A DNA stretch of 64,000 bases from Bradyrhizobium sp. AUGA SZCCT0176. Its GTDB lineage: Bacteria; Pseudomonadota; Alphaproteobacteria; Rhizobiales; Xanthobacteraceae. Below the pieces are notes generated by a model that did not search any database, was not told where the DNA came from, and worked only from the letters and a program-made list of their open reading frames with translations. The position numbers were made by a program, and so were the translations under genes. Below, piece by piece: positions 7,841 to 16,999 of the stretch. Every line of letters begins with the position of its first letter. Position 1 is the stretch's first letter. The stretch covers positions 1-64,000 of the forward strand of contig NZ_JAFCMB010000012.1 in the NCBI RefSeq assembly GCF_018130145.1, in the 5' to 3' direction.

Positions 7841-8359
7841 GTGTCCAACAGAGCGGCCCAACCAGCCTTGAAAACCCCGGTTTCCGCGAACGGCAAGCGC
7901 GGCGGAAATGGCAAGGCACGCGACCAGGAGCAGAATATCGAGATCGGCCTCGACGGGCTGGTCGGCCATGCCGGCTACGCGGTGCGGCGCTTCCAGATCT
8001 GGATCTTTCAGGATTTCATCCGGACGCTGGCGGCGGTCGATATCAAGCCGACGCAGTATTCGGTGCTGACGGTGATCGGCGCCAATCCGGGCCTGAGCCA
8101 GATGGCGGTCGCCAAACGGCTCGGGATCGAGCGCGCCCGGCTGGTGCACCTCCTGGACAGTCTGGAAGATCGCAAGCTGGTGCGGCGCGTCCAGTCCCGG
8201 ACCGACCGCCGCTCCCACGCGCTGCACCTGACCGCACGGGGCGAGGCGTCGCTGCGGCAATTCAAGCTGCTCGCGGCCGAACACGAACGTCATGTGGCCG
8301 AGAAGATCGGGGCCGAGAACCGGGAGCAACTGCTGCGGATTCTGGCGCCGTTCACCTGA
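7841..8359 (+). CDS. MarR-family regulator of the aryl-CoA ligase gene (CouR/FerR-like by position)
   Basis: 172 aa, GTG start at 7841 preceded by GGGAGA. The wHTH covers about residues 65-130: QYSVLTVIGANPGLSQMAVAKRLG, recognition helix IERARLVHLLDSLEDRKLV, wing TDRRSHALHLTARG. Divergent from the feruloyl-CoA synthase-type ligase and separated from it by a double palindrome. By analogy with CouR/FerR it probably represses the ligase until its hydroxycinnamoyl-CoA product accumulates. The analogy rests on context, not on residue-level evidence. Confidence 0.88.
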   Translation: MSNRAAQPALKTPVSANGKRGGNGKARDQEQNIEIGLDGLVGHAGYAVRRFQIWIFQDFIRTLAAVDIKPTQYSVLTVIGANPGLSQMAVAKRLGIERARLVHLLDSLEDRKLVRRVQSRTDRRSHALHLTARGEASLRQFKLLAAEHERHVAEKIGAENREQLLRILAPFT

Positions 8360-8523
8360 ACGCGCGGGCGCGACGAACTCCAAGCCCCGCAGCTGACACC
8401 GCGCCTATAAATTAGGCAAAGACAAGGCGCCGCGCTTGGAGCGCGAGCACGCCTCGTTTTCCGACAAGGCAATTAAACCATGGACATTGCAGGGCTATTG
8501 CCGTCTCGCGGGTTGCATCCTTA

Positions 8524-8535
8524 ATTGTACACAAT
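8524..8535. promoter_or_regulatory. Inverted repeat ATTGT-ac-ACAAT, candidate GntR operator upstream of allophanate hydrolase
   Basis: A 12-bp site in the 264-bp gap before the allophanate hydrolase gene. FCD-type GntR regulators usually bind short symmetrical TTGT-N2-ACAA-like sites, and such a regulator is encoded at 10587-11324. The rest of this gap shows no gene; the frames present lack ribosome binding sites. Confidence 0.45.
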
Positions 8536-8623
8536 GGCACATCGCTTGCTTCAATCCGGATGGAACTCCTCGCTTTGGGAAGTCGATCGTGACTGACCTC
8601 AGCCAACCCAGGACGGGCATCAC

Positions 8624-10414
8624 GTGACTGAAACCGTTGCTGCGATCGTCGCCGCGCACCGCGCCGGCACCATGACGCCGGCCCAAACCGTCGCGCGCAG
8701 CTATCAGCGCATCCGCGACCACAACGATCCCGCCGTGTTCATCTCCCTGCGCGACGAAAAGGACGCGCTGGCCGAAGCTGAAGCGCTGAGCGCAAACGAT
8801 CCGGCGACGCTTCCGCTGCTGGGCGTGCCGGTCGCGGTGAAGGACAATATCGATGCGCTGGGCCTGCCGACCACGGCCGCCTGCCCGGCGTTTTCCTATC
8901 TGCCGACGCGGGACTCGACCGCGGTCGCAAAGCTGCGCGCGGCCGGCGCCATCATCATCGGCAAGACCAATCTCGATCAGTTTGCCACCGGCCTGGTCGG
9001 CGTGCGCTCGCCCTATGGCACCCCGGTCAACCCGGTCCGCAACGATCTCATCCCAGGCGGATCGAGTTCGGGATCGGCGGTCGCGGTGTCAGCTGGGTTA
9101 GTGCCGCTCGCGCTCGGCACCGACACGGCAGGAAGTGGCCGTGTGCCGGCGATGCTCAACAACATCGTCGGGTTGAAGCCGAGCCTCGGGCTGATCTCCA
9201 ATGCCGGAATGGTGCCGGCCTGCCGCACGCTGGATTGCGTTTCGGTGTTCGCGCTCACGGTGGACGACGCCGTGACGGCACTATCAGCGATGGCCGGCCC
9301 TGATGACGCCGATCCGTTTTCACGCGACCGGCCGCTCGGCGCGGTCACGGCATTTCCCGGACAACTCCGGCTCGGCGTTCCCCGCGACGGTCAATTGGTC
9401 TTCTTCGGCGACCGTGAGTCGGAGCAGGCCTATGGCGAGGCGCTGAAGCGCTGGACCTTGCTGGGCGCGACGCTGGTCGAATTCGATCTCGAGCCGTTTT
9501 ATGAGACCGCGCGGCTGCTCTATGAGGGACCCTGGGTCGCCGAACGCTATCTGGTGATCCGCGATCTCCTGGCGTCGTCGCCGGATTCGATTCATCCCGT
9601 CACGCGCGAGATCACCATAGCCGGCGCGCGGCCGACCGCAGCCGATACGTTCGCCGCGCTCTACCGGCTGCAGGCGCTGCGGCGCGTCGCCGAGCGCACC
9701 TTTGGCAATGTCGATGCGCTGGTGCTGCCGACCGCGCCGACCGCCTACTCGACCGCGCAGGTGCTGGCCAATCCGATCGAGCTCAATAGCCGGCTCGGCA
9801 CCTACACCAATTTCGTCAACCTGCTCGATCTCTGCGGGCTGGCGCTGCCATCCGCGATGCGGTCCGACGGCATTCCGTTCGGCATCACGCTGCTCGCGCC
9901 TGCCGGACATGACGCGCAGCTCGCCAGCATCGGCCGCGCCTTCCACGCCGATACCGGACTGAAGATGGGTGCCAAGGACCTGACGCAGCCGCCGCTCGCA
10001 GCATTGTCGCCGCAACTGAGTGGCGACGAAATCGCGATCGCGGCCGTCGGCGCGCATCTCTCCGGCATGGCGCTGAACGGCGAACTGACTGATCTCGGCG
10101 GACGCCTGCTGGAAGAAGCCTCGACCGCGCCGGACTACAAGCTCTATGCGCTCGACACCACGCCGCCAAAACCCGGCATGCTGCGCGTCGAGGCGGGCGC
10201 GGGATATCAGATCAAGCTCGAACTCTGGGCGCTGTCGGCGGCTTCATTCGGAAAGTTCGTCGCCGCGATTCCGCCACCGCTGTCGATCGGAACCGTTCGT
10301 TTGGCTGACGGCCGCGGCGTGAAGGGATTTTTGGTCGAACCGGCCGCGGTGAGCGGCGCGCGCGATATTTCAGCATTCGGCGGCTGGCGCGCGTTCATGG
10401 CTCAGAAGGTTTGA
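8624..10414 (+). CDS. atzF: Allophanate hydrolase (AtzF-like)
   Basis: 596 aa, the length of stand-alone AtzF enzymes. The N-terminal amidase-signature domain has the Ser-cisSer-Lys triad at K73 (VAVKDNID), S147 (GGSSSGSA) and S171 (TDTAGSGR). From about residue 430 a C-terminal gamma-glutamylcyclotransferase-like domain follows, ending in GVKGFLVEP and the final FGGWRAFM. It hydrolyses allophanate (urea-1-carboxylate), releasing ammonia and CO2 in the final step of biuret/urea-type nitrogen release. GTG start at 8624 with AGGACGGG upstream. It converges on the GntR-AtzHEG-Dpp operon across a palindromic repeat and probably completes that pathway. Confidence 0.94.
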   Translation: MTETVAAIVAAHRAGTMTPAQTVARSYQRIRDHNDPAVFISLRDEKDALAEAEALSANDPATLPLLGVPVAVKDNIDALGLPTTAACPAFSYLPTRDSTAVAKLRAAGAIIIGKTNLDQFATGLVGVRSPYGTPVNPVRNDLIPGGSSSGSAVAVSAGLVPLALGTDTAGSGRVPAMLNNIVGLKPSLGLISNAGMVPACRTLDCVSVFALTVDDAVTALSAMAGPDDADPFSRDRPLGAVTAFPGQLRLGVPRDGQLVFFGDRESEQAYGEALKRWTLLGATLVEFDLEPFYETARLLYEGPWVAERYLVIRDLLASSPDSIHPVTREITIAGARPTAADTFAALYRLQALRRVAERTFGNVDALVLPTAPTAYSTAQVLANPIELNSRLGTYTNFVNLLDLCGLALPSAMRSDGIPFGITLLAPAGHDAQLASIGRAFHADTGLKMGAKDLTQPPLAALSPQLSGDEIAIAAVGAHLSGMALNGELTDLGGRLLEEASTAPDYKLYALDTTPPKPGMLRVEAGAGYQIKLELWALSAASFGKFVAAIPPPLSIGTVRLADGRGVKGFLVEPAAVSGARDISAFGGWRAFMAQKV

Positions 10415-10417
10415 TAC

Positions 10418-10575
10418 TCCCTCGCCCCGCTCTTGCGGGGAGAGGGTTGGGGTGAGGGGCCTCTCTCCGAGCAAAGATTGTCGAGCGACCTGTACCCCCT
10501 CACCCGGATCGCACCGGACGATGCTTCGCATCGCCGAGGCGATCCGACCTCTCCCCGCAAGCGGGGCGAGGTAAG
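10418..10575. repeat. Complete dispersed palindromic intergenic repeat between convergent genes
   Basis: The left arm CTCGCCCCGC-tctt-GCGGGGAGAGG (10421-10445) and the right arm CCTCTCCCCGC-aa-GCGGGGCGAGG (10548-10571) are almost exact reverse complements. The whole 155-bp unit can fold as one long hairpin or as two small ones. Positions 10487-10575 recur identically at 1-89. It lies between the stop of allophanate hydrolase and the end of the GntR gene and may terminate both. Confidence 0.85.
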
Positions 10576-10586
10576 GAAGAGCGCCT

Positions 10587-11324
10587 CTACGGATGCGACA
10601 CCGCGTAAATCTCATACTCCCCGCGTACCAGTTCGATATGCGCGCGCATCGCGCCCGCCGCGCCGGTCTTGTCGCCCCGCATGATCGCGACCACGACGCT
10701 GTCGTGTTCGGCGTGCGATTTTGCGAGGCGCCCGAGATTGCGGAACTGGGCGCGGCGGAACGGCTGCACCCGCACCCGCGTCGCCAGGGTCATCTCGGCG
10801 ATATAGCCGTTTTGCGAGCCGGCATAGATTGCGTTGTGAAAGCGCTCGTTGACTTCGTGGAACCGCTCGGGATTGCCGGCGTAGCTCAGCACCCGCAGTT
10901 CCTCGTGGATCGCCTCCAGCTTCTGGCGTTCCGCGGCCGGCATCCGCTCCGCGGCGAGTCCTGCGCACAGCGCTTCCAGCTCCGCCATCGCCTCGAACAT
11001 TTCAGTCAGACGCTCGATCGACGGCTGGGCCACCACGGCGCCGCGATGGGCGCGGGATTCGACCAGGCCGCTCGCCACCAGCTGCCGCAGCGCCTCGCGC
11101 ACCGGCGTTCGCGACACGCTGAAGCGTCGCGCAATATCGGTCTCGTCCAGCCCCGATCCCGGCGCCAGCACCCCGCGAACGATCTCGTCGGCAAGCTGCA
11201 GCCGCAATTCCTCCGCGCGCGTGACCTTGTCCGCCTGCGGCGAGGCGCGGTCGACACGCCGCACCACCGGCTCGGACTCTAGGCCGGCTTGCGGGATGCG
11301 CGTTGGAAGATCGTCAAGGCTCAT
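10587..11324 (-). CDS. GntR-family regulator, FCD subfamily, of the AtzGEH-Dpp operon
   Basis: 245 aa. The N-terminal winged HTH lies at about residues 35-100 (LRLQLADEIVRGVLAPGSGLDE, then RFSVSRTPVREALRQLVASGLV, the classical GntR recognition segment). The C-terminal FCD effector domain lies at about 110-235, with the NERFHNAIY histidine and later histidines that bind metal or ligand in this subfamily. It is the last gene of the minus-strand operon, 36 bp beyond the AtzH-like gene, and so probably a local repressor. Candidate sites are the palindromes at 18714-18738 and 8524-8535. Confidence 0.92.
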   Translation of the reverse strand: MSLDDLPTRIPQAGLESEPVVRRVDRASPQADKVTRAEELRLQLADEIVRGVLAPGSGLDETDIARRFSVSRTPVREALRQLVASGLVESRAHRGAVVAQPSIERLTEMFEAMAELEALCAGLAAERMPAAERQKLEAIHEELRVLSYAGNPERFHEVNERFHNAIYAGSQNGYIAEMTLATRVRVQPFRRAQFRNLGRLAKSHAEHDSVVVAIMRGDKTGAAGAMRAHIELVRGEYEIYAVSHP

Positions 11325-11360
11325 GTCGTTTGACCCAAAATCCCTTCGACTCCGATCCCT

Positions 11361-11753
11361 TTACGAGGCCGGCTCGTCAATGATGCTGACATGGGCGGCG
11401 ACGATTCTCCACCCCTCGGGAAACCGTATCCAGGTCTGCATCTGGCGCCCCACCTTCTTGCCGCTCCACACGTCGCGATAAAATAACGTCGAGGCGACCG
11501 CGGTATCGCGGCCATAGGTGGTGATCACGGTCTTGTCGGTCGTACGCATCAGCCCCACCGGCGAGCGGCCGGCGCGGAACGCCATGATCGCCTCATAGCC
11601 GTAGAGATTTTCGTTGATGCCGTAGCGCAGCGTGTGGGGATCGTTGCGGAACAATTCGTCCAGCACCGCGACGTCGTTCGACACCAGCGCCGTTTCATAG
11701 CGCGCGAATTGCGCTGACACCTCAGTGAGCACGTCGGGAAGATCGATATCCAT
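11361..11753 (-). CDS. atzH: AtzH-like / HpxZ-like protein (DUF3225, NTF2 fold)
   Basis: 130 aa from ATG 11753; a longer frame runs back into the amidase gene and has no support. The NTF2-like cone fold is indicated by [23 protein letters not shown] and the final [12 protein letters not shown] strand. Homologues accompany AtzG/AtzE in s-triazine degraders and HpxX/HpxY in Klebsiella purine catabolism (HpxZ). A carboxybiuret decarboxylase role has been proposed for AtzH, so the exact reaction here is uncertain. It starts two bases after the amidase stop, which indicates tight translational coupling. Confidence 0.88.
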   Translation of the reverse strand: MDIDLPDVLTEVSAQFARYETALVSNDVAVLDELFRNDPHTLRYGINENLYGYEAIMAFRAGRSPVGLMRTTDKTVITTYGRDTAVASTLFYRDVWSGKKVGRQMQTWIRFPEGWRIVAAHVSIIDEPAS

Positions 11754-11755
11754 GG

Positions 11756-13144
11756 CTAAAGTCCTCTTGGCGCAGGCGCCGCAGCAACGCCGGATTGCTC
11801 CAGCGCATAAGCGACGCGAAGCGCGATATCCTCGCGCCACGGTGCGGCGATGATCTGAACCCCGATCGGCATCGGCGCCAGCGGCACCGGCACCGCGACC
11901 ACGGGAAGCCCGATGAACGAAATCGGCTGGGTATGGATGCCGATATTGGCGCGCACCGGCAGTTCGACGCCGTCGAGCTTGAAGGTCACCTGGCCGAGTT
12001 TTGGCGCGGTGCAGGGCGTCGCCGGCGCGATGATCACGTCGACCGACTTGAACAGCTCCAGCACCTGCGTGCGATACCAGCGGCGGAATTTCTGCGCGCG
12101 ATCGACCAGCGGCGCCGGCACCATCGCGCCCGCGATCAGGCGATCGCGCACCGCCGGATCGAAATCGTTCGGGCGCTTGCGCAGGCGATCGAGATGCAGC
12201 GACGCGCCCTCGGTGGTGGAGATGACGTAAGCCGCGGCCCGCGCGCGCGCGGCCTCGGGGATTTCAATCGTCTGCGTTGCACCGAGAGCCTTGGCAACGC
12301 GCGCCACGGCCTCGACGGCCTCCGGAAACACGTTCTTCTGGAAATAACCGCCGGCTATTGCGACGCGCAACCCGCCGATGCCTTGCGTGAGCTGCGACGT
12401 CACGGGCTCGAGCGGCCGCGTGGTGCACGCGGCGTCATCCGCATCAGGCCCCTGCATCACATCATAGGCCAGCGCGAGATCGCCGACGCTGCGCGCAAAA
12501 GGTCCGAGATGATCGAAGCTCGCCACGAACGGAAACGAGCGCGCCCGCGACAGACGGCCGTAGGTCGGCTTCAAGCCAAAGATCCCGCAGAACGACGACG
12601 GCACCCGGATCGAACCGTTGGTATCCGAGCCCAGCGCGATCGGCACCAGGCCGCCACCGACCGAACTGCCGGAACCACCGGAGGAGCCGCCCGTCATGCG
12701 CGTCGGATCGTGCGGATTGCGCGACGGGCCGTCATGGACGTTCTCGCCGGTGAAGTCGTAGGCGTATTCGCCCATGTTGAGCGCGCCGACCAGGACGGCG
12801 CCCGCCGCCTCCATGCGCTCGACCAGCGTCGCATCGCGCGACGACGGCGCAAGGTCGCGGTTGATCTTCGAGCCTGCGCGCGTCGGCAGGCCCTTGACGT
12901 CGAACAGGTTTTTCACCGCGAATGGCACGCCCGCGAGCGGGCCCACCTTTTGTCCCGCCGCAATCGCCGCATCGACCGCGCGCGCCTTGGCCCGCGCGCG
13001 ATCCGCGGTCACGTCAGTGAAGGAGTTCAGAACGGAATCATGTTTGGCGATCCGCGCCAGCGCGTCTTCGGTCGCCGCAAGCGCGGTCATCCTGCCACCG
13101 CTCACGGCCTGCGCGATCTCTTGAGCGGTCTGTTGAACGGTCAT
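11756..13144 (-). CDS. atzE: AtzE-family amidohydrolase (1-carboxybiuret/oxalurate-type hydrolase catalytic subunit)
   Basis: 463 aa from ATG 13144; the longer frame starts inside AtzG. Amidase-signature triad: K78 (FAVKNLFD), cis-S154 (MTGGSSGGS) and S178 (GSDTNGSIR). AtzE and its relatives descend from GatA of the amidotransferase and require a small GatC-like partner, here the AtzG-like gene ending seven bases upstream. In triazine degraders AtzEG deaminates 1-carboxybiuret; in Klebsiella the HpxXY pair is assigned to oxalurate. The substrate in this organism cannot be decided from sequence. Confidence 0.92.
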   Translation of the reverse strand: MTVQQTAQEIAQAVSGGRMTALAATEDALARIAKHDSVLNSFTDVTADRARAKARAVDAAIAAGQKVGPLAGVPFAVKNLFDVKGLPTRAGSKINRDLAPSSRDATLVERMEAAGAVLVGALNMGEYAYDFTGENVHDGPSRNPHDPTRMTGGSSGGSGSSVGGGLVPIALGSDTNGSIRVPSSFCGIFGLKPTYGRLSRARSFPFVASFDHLGPFARSVGDLALAYDVMQGPDADDAACTTRPLEPVTSQLTQGIGGLRVAIAGGYFQKNVFPEAVEAVARVAKALGATQTIEIPEAARARAAAYVISTTEGASLHLDRLRKRPNDFDPAVRDRLIAGAMVPAPLVDRAQKFRRWYRTQVLELFKSVDVIIAPATPCTAPKLGQVTFKLDGVELPVRANIGIHTQPISFIGLPVVAVPVPLAPMPIGVQIIAAPWREDIALRVAYALEQSGVAAAPAPRGL

Positions 13145-13151
13145 GGCGCGT

Positions 13152-13331
13152 TCAGGCTGCGAAGACACTGGCGGGCTCGGTTTCGTCGGGCAATGCAAAT
13201 TCATCGACCAGCCGCGCCAGTCTCAGCGATACTTCGAGGTTCGCGCGCACCGCCGGCCGCCAGGAATCTTCCACCGGCAGCGCCAGCGCTTTGGCGACGG
13301 CGTCGATATAATCGTCCAGGGGTTCGGCCAT
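13152..13331 (-). CDS. atzG: AtzG-like small subunit (DUF4089, GatC-like)
   Basis: 59 aa from ATG 13331, with GGGAG five bases upstream. The protein is short, acidic and helical: DDYIDAVAKALALPVEDSWRP then RANLEVSLRLARLVDEFALP, ending in the family's PASVFAA tail. This matches the AtzG/HpxX family, which wraps the AtzE amidase as GatC wraps GatA and stabilises it. It lies between the importer ATPase gene (17 bp) and the AtzE gene (7 bp), so all three are co-transcribed. Confidence 0.88.
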   Translation of the reverse strand: MAEPLDDYIDAVAKALALPVEDSWRPAVRANLEVSLRLARLVDEFALPDETEPASVFAA

Positions 13332-13348
13332 TTCGCTCCCATCCAGGT

Positions 13349-15064
13349 TTATGAGTGAACCGGCAACGGCGGATGCGGGATCGCCGTCAGCAGCTCCTTT
13401 GTATAGGCGTCCTGCGGATTGCCCAAGACCTGTTCGGACGGGCCCTGCTCCACGATTCGTCCCGCGCGCATCACGATGACACGATCGCACAACAGGCGCA
13501 CCACATTCAAATCATGGGAGACAAACAGATAACTCATACCCATCGACGCCTTGAGGTCCTGCAGCAGATTGAGCACCACCGCCTGCACGGAGACGTCGAG
13601 CGCCGCGGTCGGCTCGTCGAGGATCACGAGCTTTGGGTGCAGCGCAATCGCGCGGGCGATGCCGACGCGGGCTTTCTGGCCGCCGGACAATTGATGCGGA
13701 AAGCGATCGAGCAGATTAATGGGGAGACCGACCAGCCCGGCCAGTTCCTCGCAGCGGGCGCGCAGCGCGTCGCGTCCCCTGATGTCGCCGAGCTGCATGA
13801 TCGGATCGACAATGGCGCGCGCCGCCGTGAAGCGCGGGTTGAGGCTGTCGGTTGGATCCTGGAACACCATCTGGATGCTTTTGCGTAGCGGCAGCCGCGC
13901 AAAGGCGTTGGGCAGCATGGAGCCGATCTCGTCGCCGTCGAACACGATACGGCCCGAGGTCTGGTCGAGAAGCCGCATTACCATCATCGACGTCGTGGAT
14001 TTGCCGCAGCCGGATTCACCGACCAGACCGACGCTCTCGCCGTGGCCGACCGTAAAGCTGATGCCGTCGACCGCGCGGAACAGTTCGGCCTCGACCGGCG
14101 GCTTGCGCGAGAACAGCTTGCCGAGCACGGCCGTGGCGCCCTGGCGCGGATACTCCTTCACCAGTTTCTCGACCAGCAGCAGCGGCTTGGTTTCGTTGTC
14201 GGCCGGCCCAGCTGAAGTCAGCGCCGGCAGCGCCGCCGCGTCTTCCTCCGGCAACAGATCGCGCAAGGAGACACCGAGCCGCGGCGTCGCGCGCATCAGC
14301 TTCTTGGTGTAGGCATGTTCGGGGTTGGCGAAGATGTTGGCGGATTTCGCGGTCTCGACCACGCGGCCCTTTTCCATCACCACCACGCGGTCGCAATAGG
14401 CGGCGGCAAGGCCAAGGTCATGAGTGATCAGGATGGTCGACATGCCGCGCCGTTTCGTGAGCTCGACGATCAAATCCATCACGGCCTTTTGCGTCGTGAC
14501 GTCGAGGCCGGTGGTCGGCTCGTCCGCGATCAGAAGCTGCGGATTGCAGGCCAGCGCCAGCGCGATCACGACGCGCTGGCACATGCCGCCGGAGAGTTCG
14601 AATGGATAGGCGTGGTAGCGCTCGCGCGGGCGCGCGATCTTGACCTGCTCCAGCGCTTCGATCGCCTTCTCGCCGCGATCACTGGCCGCTGACTGCACAT
14701 GCTGGCGCAGCACGTCCTCGATCTGGTCGCCGACTTTACGGATCGGATTGAGCGCCGCGCGCGGGTTCTGGAAGATCATCGAGATTTCGCGGCCGCGCAA
14801 ATCGCGCATCTGGTTCTCAGTCGCGGCCTTGACGTCGATGCCGGAAAACATCACCGAGCCCTCGGCGATCTTGCCGGCGCGGTCGAGGATCCGCATCACA
14901 GCGTAAGATGTCACCGACTTGCCGGAGCCGGACTCGCCGACGATGCCGAGCGTCTCGCCCTTGGCCACGGAGATGTTGACGTGCTGCACCGCCTTGACGA
15001 TACCGCGCCGTGTGGCGAATTCCACCGTGAGGTCGTTGACGTCGAGCAATGGCTGCGCGGTCAT
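13349..15064 (-). CDS. Dipeptide/oligopeptide-type ABC transporter ATPase, fused DppD-DppF
   Basis: 571 aa from ATG 15064 (GAGGGCGAG upstream). Two complete ABC cassettes lie in tandem. The first has Walker A GESGSGKS, signature LSGGM and Walker B LLIADEPTTG. The second has GESGCGKS, LSGGQ and LVILDEPTAA. Each cassette is followed by the OppD/F C-terminal extension (PEHAYTKKLMRATPRL; PQDAYTKELLTAIPHP). One polypeptide therefore supplies both ATPase subunits, as in GsiA-type systems. It energises the permease pair encoded upstream. Confidence 0.95.
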   Translation of the reverse strand: MTAQPLLDVNDLTVEFATRRGIVKAVQHVNISVAKGETLGIVGESGSGKSVTSYAVMRILDRAGKIAEGSVMFSGIDVKAATENQMRDLRGREISMIFQNPRAALNPIRKVGDQIEDVLRQHVQSAASDRGEKAIEALEQVKIARPRERYHAYPFELSGGMCQRVVIALALACNPQLLIADEPTTGLDVTTQKAVMDLIVELTKRRGMSTILITHDLGLAAAYCDRVVVMEKGRVVETAKSANIFANPEHAYTKKLMRATPRLGVSLRDLLPEEDAAALPALTSAGPADNETKPLLLVEKLVKEYPRQGATAVLGKLFSRKPPVEAELFRAVDGISFTVGHGESVGLVGESGCGKSTTSMMVMRLLDQTSGRIVFDGDEIGSMLPNAFARLPLRKSIQMVFQDPTDSLNPRFTAARAIVDPIMQLGDIRGRDALRARCEELAGLVGLPINLLDRFPHQLSGGQKARVGIARAIALHPKLVILDEPTAALDVSVQAVVLNLLQDLKASMGMSYLFVSHDLNVVRLLCDRVIVMRAGRIVEQGPSEQVLGNPQDAYTKELLTAIPHPPLPVHS

Positions 15065-15074
15065 TGGCTCGCCC

Positions 15075-15974
15075 TCAAGTTCTGCGCTGCGGATCGACGA
15101 TATCGCGCAGACCATCGCCAAGCAGGTTGAAGCAGAACACCGCGATCATCAGCGCGAGGCCCGGGAACAGCGCGATCCACCATTCGCCCGACACCATGAA
15201 GCCGGCGCCCTCCGCGACCATGATGCCCCATTCGGCGGTCGGCGGCCGCACGCCAAGGCCGATGAACGACAGCCCTGCGGCGTTGAGGATCGCGTAACCC
15301 ATGGTCAGCGACATCTGCACGATCATGATCGGCATGATGTTGGGCAGGATGTGCACCAGCAGAATCCGGAACTCGCCATTGCCCGACAGCCGCGCCGCCT
15401 GCACGAAGCCGGCGTTGCGCCGGACATTGGCCTCGGCGCGGGCGACGCGGGCATAGAGCGGGAAATTCACGATCGCGGTCGCGATGATGATGTTCTGCAC
15501 GGTATTGCCCAGCGCAGCGACGATGCCCATCGCCAGCACGAACAGCGGAAACGCCATGATGGTATCTGCGATGCGGCCGACGATGCGGTCGGTCCAGCCG
15601 CCGAAATAGCCGCCGGCGATGCCGGCAAGCCCGCCCATCAGGAACACCAGCGCCACGGAAGCCACCGCGATGAACACATCCAGCCGTGTGGCCACGATGA
15701 CGCGGCTGAAAATATCGCGGCCCAATTGATCGGTGCCGAACCAGTGCGCCGCCGACGGCGCCTTCAGCGCGGCTGAAGTGTCGCTTGCCAGCGGATCATA
15801 GGGAACAACATAGGGGCCGAATATCGCCGCGAACAGGATCACGACCAGCAGCCCGAAGGCAAAGGCGGTGACGCGGTTCTCGCCGAGCACATAGCGGGTA
15901 TGTTCGAAGATCGCCGATAGTCCCGAGGTTCGCGCGGGACCGGCGGGTTCGACGGCAGGCGCAACGGTGCTCAT
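15075..15974 (-). CDS. Dipeptide-type ABC transporter permease (DppC-like)
   Basis: 299 aa, inner-membrane protein. It has the typical DppC N-terminal cytoplasmic tail and first membrane segment (VTAFAFGLLVVILFAAIFGPYVVPYDP), the GTDQLGRDIFSRVI segment, and the EAA loop AAGLSFIGLGVRPPTAEWG. The C-terminal FNLLGDGLRDIVDPQRR is diagnostic for the family. It pairs with DppB, five bases upstream. Confidence 0.95.
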   Translation of the reverse strand: MSTVAPAVEPAGPARTSGLSAIFEHTRYVLGENRVTAFAFGLLVVILFAAIFGPYVVPYDPLASDTSAALKAPSAAHWFGTDQLGRDIFSRVIVATRLDVFIAVASVALVFLMGGLAGIAGGYFGGWTDRIVGRIADTIMAFPLFVLAMGIVAALGNTVQNIIIATAIVNFPLYARVARAEANVRRNAGFVQAARLSGNGEFRILLVHILPNIMPIMIVQMSLTMGYAILNAAGLSFIGLGVRPPTAEWGIMVAEGAGFMVSGEWWIALFPGLALMIAVFCFNLLGDGLRDIVDPQRRT

Positions 15975-15979
15975 GCTTA

Positions 15980-16993
15980 TTACCCTTCCAATCTCACGCG
16001 CGGATCGATCACGCCATACAGAATGTCGATGATCAGATTGAGCAGCACGTACATGACCGCCATGGTCAGCACGAAGCCTTGCACCGGCGCGAAGTCCGAC
16101 GAGATCAGGGCTTCCACGGCGTAGGAGCCGATGCCGGGCCAGGCGAAGACTTTCTCCACCAGCACGTTGGCCCCGAGCAGGAACGAGAACACCATGCTGA
16201 GCGTGGTGATCACGGGCAGCATCGCGTTACGGAAGGCGTAAGTGACGATCACGGTGCCCGGCGACAGGCCGCTGGCGCGCGCGGTGCGGACGAAATCCGA
16301 GGCCAGCACCGCCAGCATCGAGGCCCGCGTCATGCGCGCGATCGGCGCCAGCGAGAAGATCGCCAGCGTCGTTGCGGGGAGGATCAGCTGGCTCAGCGCG
16401 GAACGAAACGCCTCGAGGTCGCGCGCGATCAGGGTGTCGATCAGATAGAAGCCGGTCACCGTCGGCGGCGCGCTGTAGAACACATCGAGCCGGCCGAGCG
16501 GCGCCGGCGACCAGCCGAGCCGGAAATAGAAGACATAGACCAGCACCAAGCCGGTAAAGAACACCGGCAGCGACACGCCGGCCGTCGTCGTTATTCGGCA
16601 GAGGTGGTCGATCCACGAGCCGGGCCGGGTGGCGGCCAGCACGCCAAGCGGGATAGCGATCACGATGGAAACAAACAGGCCGAGCAGCGTCAGCTCGGCA
16701 GAAGCCGGCAGGCGATTGCGGATTTCGGCGGCGACGGGCTGGCCGGTGGTCAGCGAATTGCCGAAATCGCCATGGGCGAGATCGTTGGTGTAGCGGAAGA
16801 ACTGTTCGATCAGCGGCTTGTCGAGGCCGAGTTTTTTCCGGATCTGCTCGACCGCCTCCTTGGTCGCGGCCGGCCCGGCAAAATACGCGGCGGGATCGCC
16901 GGGTAGCGCCCGCGTCAGCAGGAACGTCACGATCACGACCCCGATCAACGACGGGATCGCAAACATCAGCCGCTTGCCGATCATGGTCAGCAT
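15980..16993 (-). CDS. Dipeptide-type ABC transporter permease (DppB-like)
   Basis: 337 aa with about six membrane segments. The N-terminus IPSLIGVVIVTFLLTRALPGDPAAYFAGP and the C-terminal EKVFAWPGIGSYAVEALISSDF and LNLIIDILYGVIDPRVRLE are family hallmarks. It forms the translocation channel with DppC. The gene starts six bases after the binding-protein stop. Confidence 0.95.
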   Translation of the reverse strand: MLTMIGKRLMFAIPSLIGVVIVTFLLTRALPGDPAAYFAGPAATKEAVEQIRKKLGLDKPLIEQFFRYTNDLAHGDFGNSLTTGQPVAAEIRNRLPASAELTLLGLFVSIVIAIPLGVLAATRPGSWIDHLCRITTTAGVSLPVFFTGLVLVYVFYFRLGWSPAPLGRLDVFYSAPPTVTGFYLIDTLIARDLEAFRSALSQLILPATTLAIFSLAPIARMTRASMLAVLASDFVRTARASGLSPGTVIVTYAFRNAMLPVITTLSMVFSFLLGANVLVEKVFAWPGIGSYAVEALISSDFAPVQGFVLTMAVMYVLLNLIIDILYGVIDPRVRLEG

Positions 16994-16999
16994 GGCGGA

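Noticed and set aside
11795-13354. Long plus-strand frame of 519 codons
   Set aside because: It is the exact antisense shadow of the AtzE and AtzG genes, rich in Arg/His with no domain. High-GC codon bias creates such frames.
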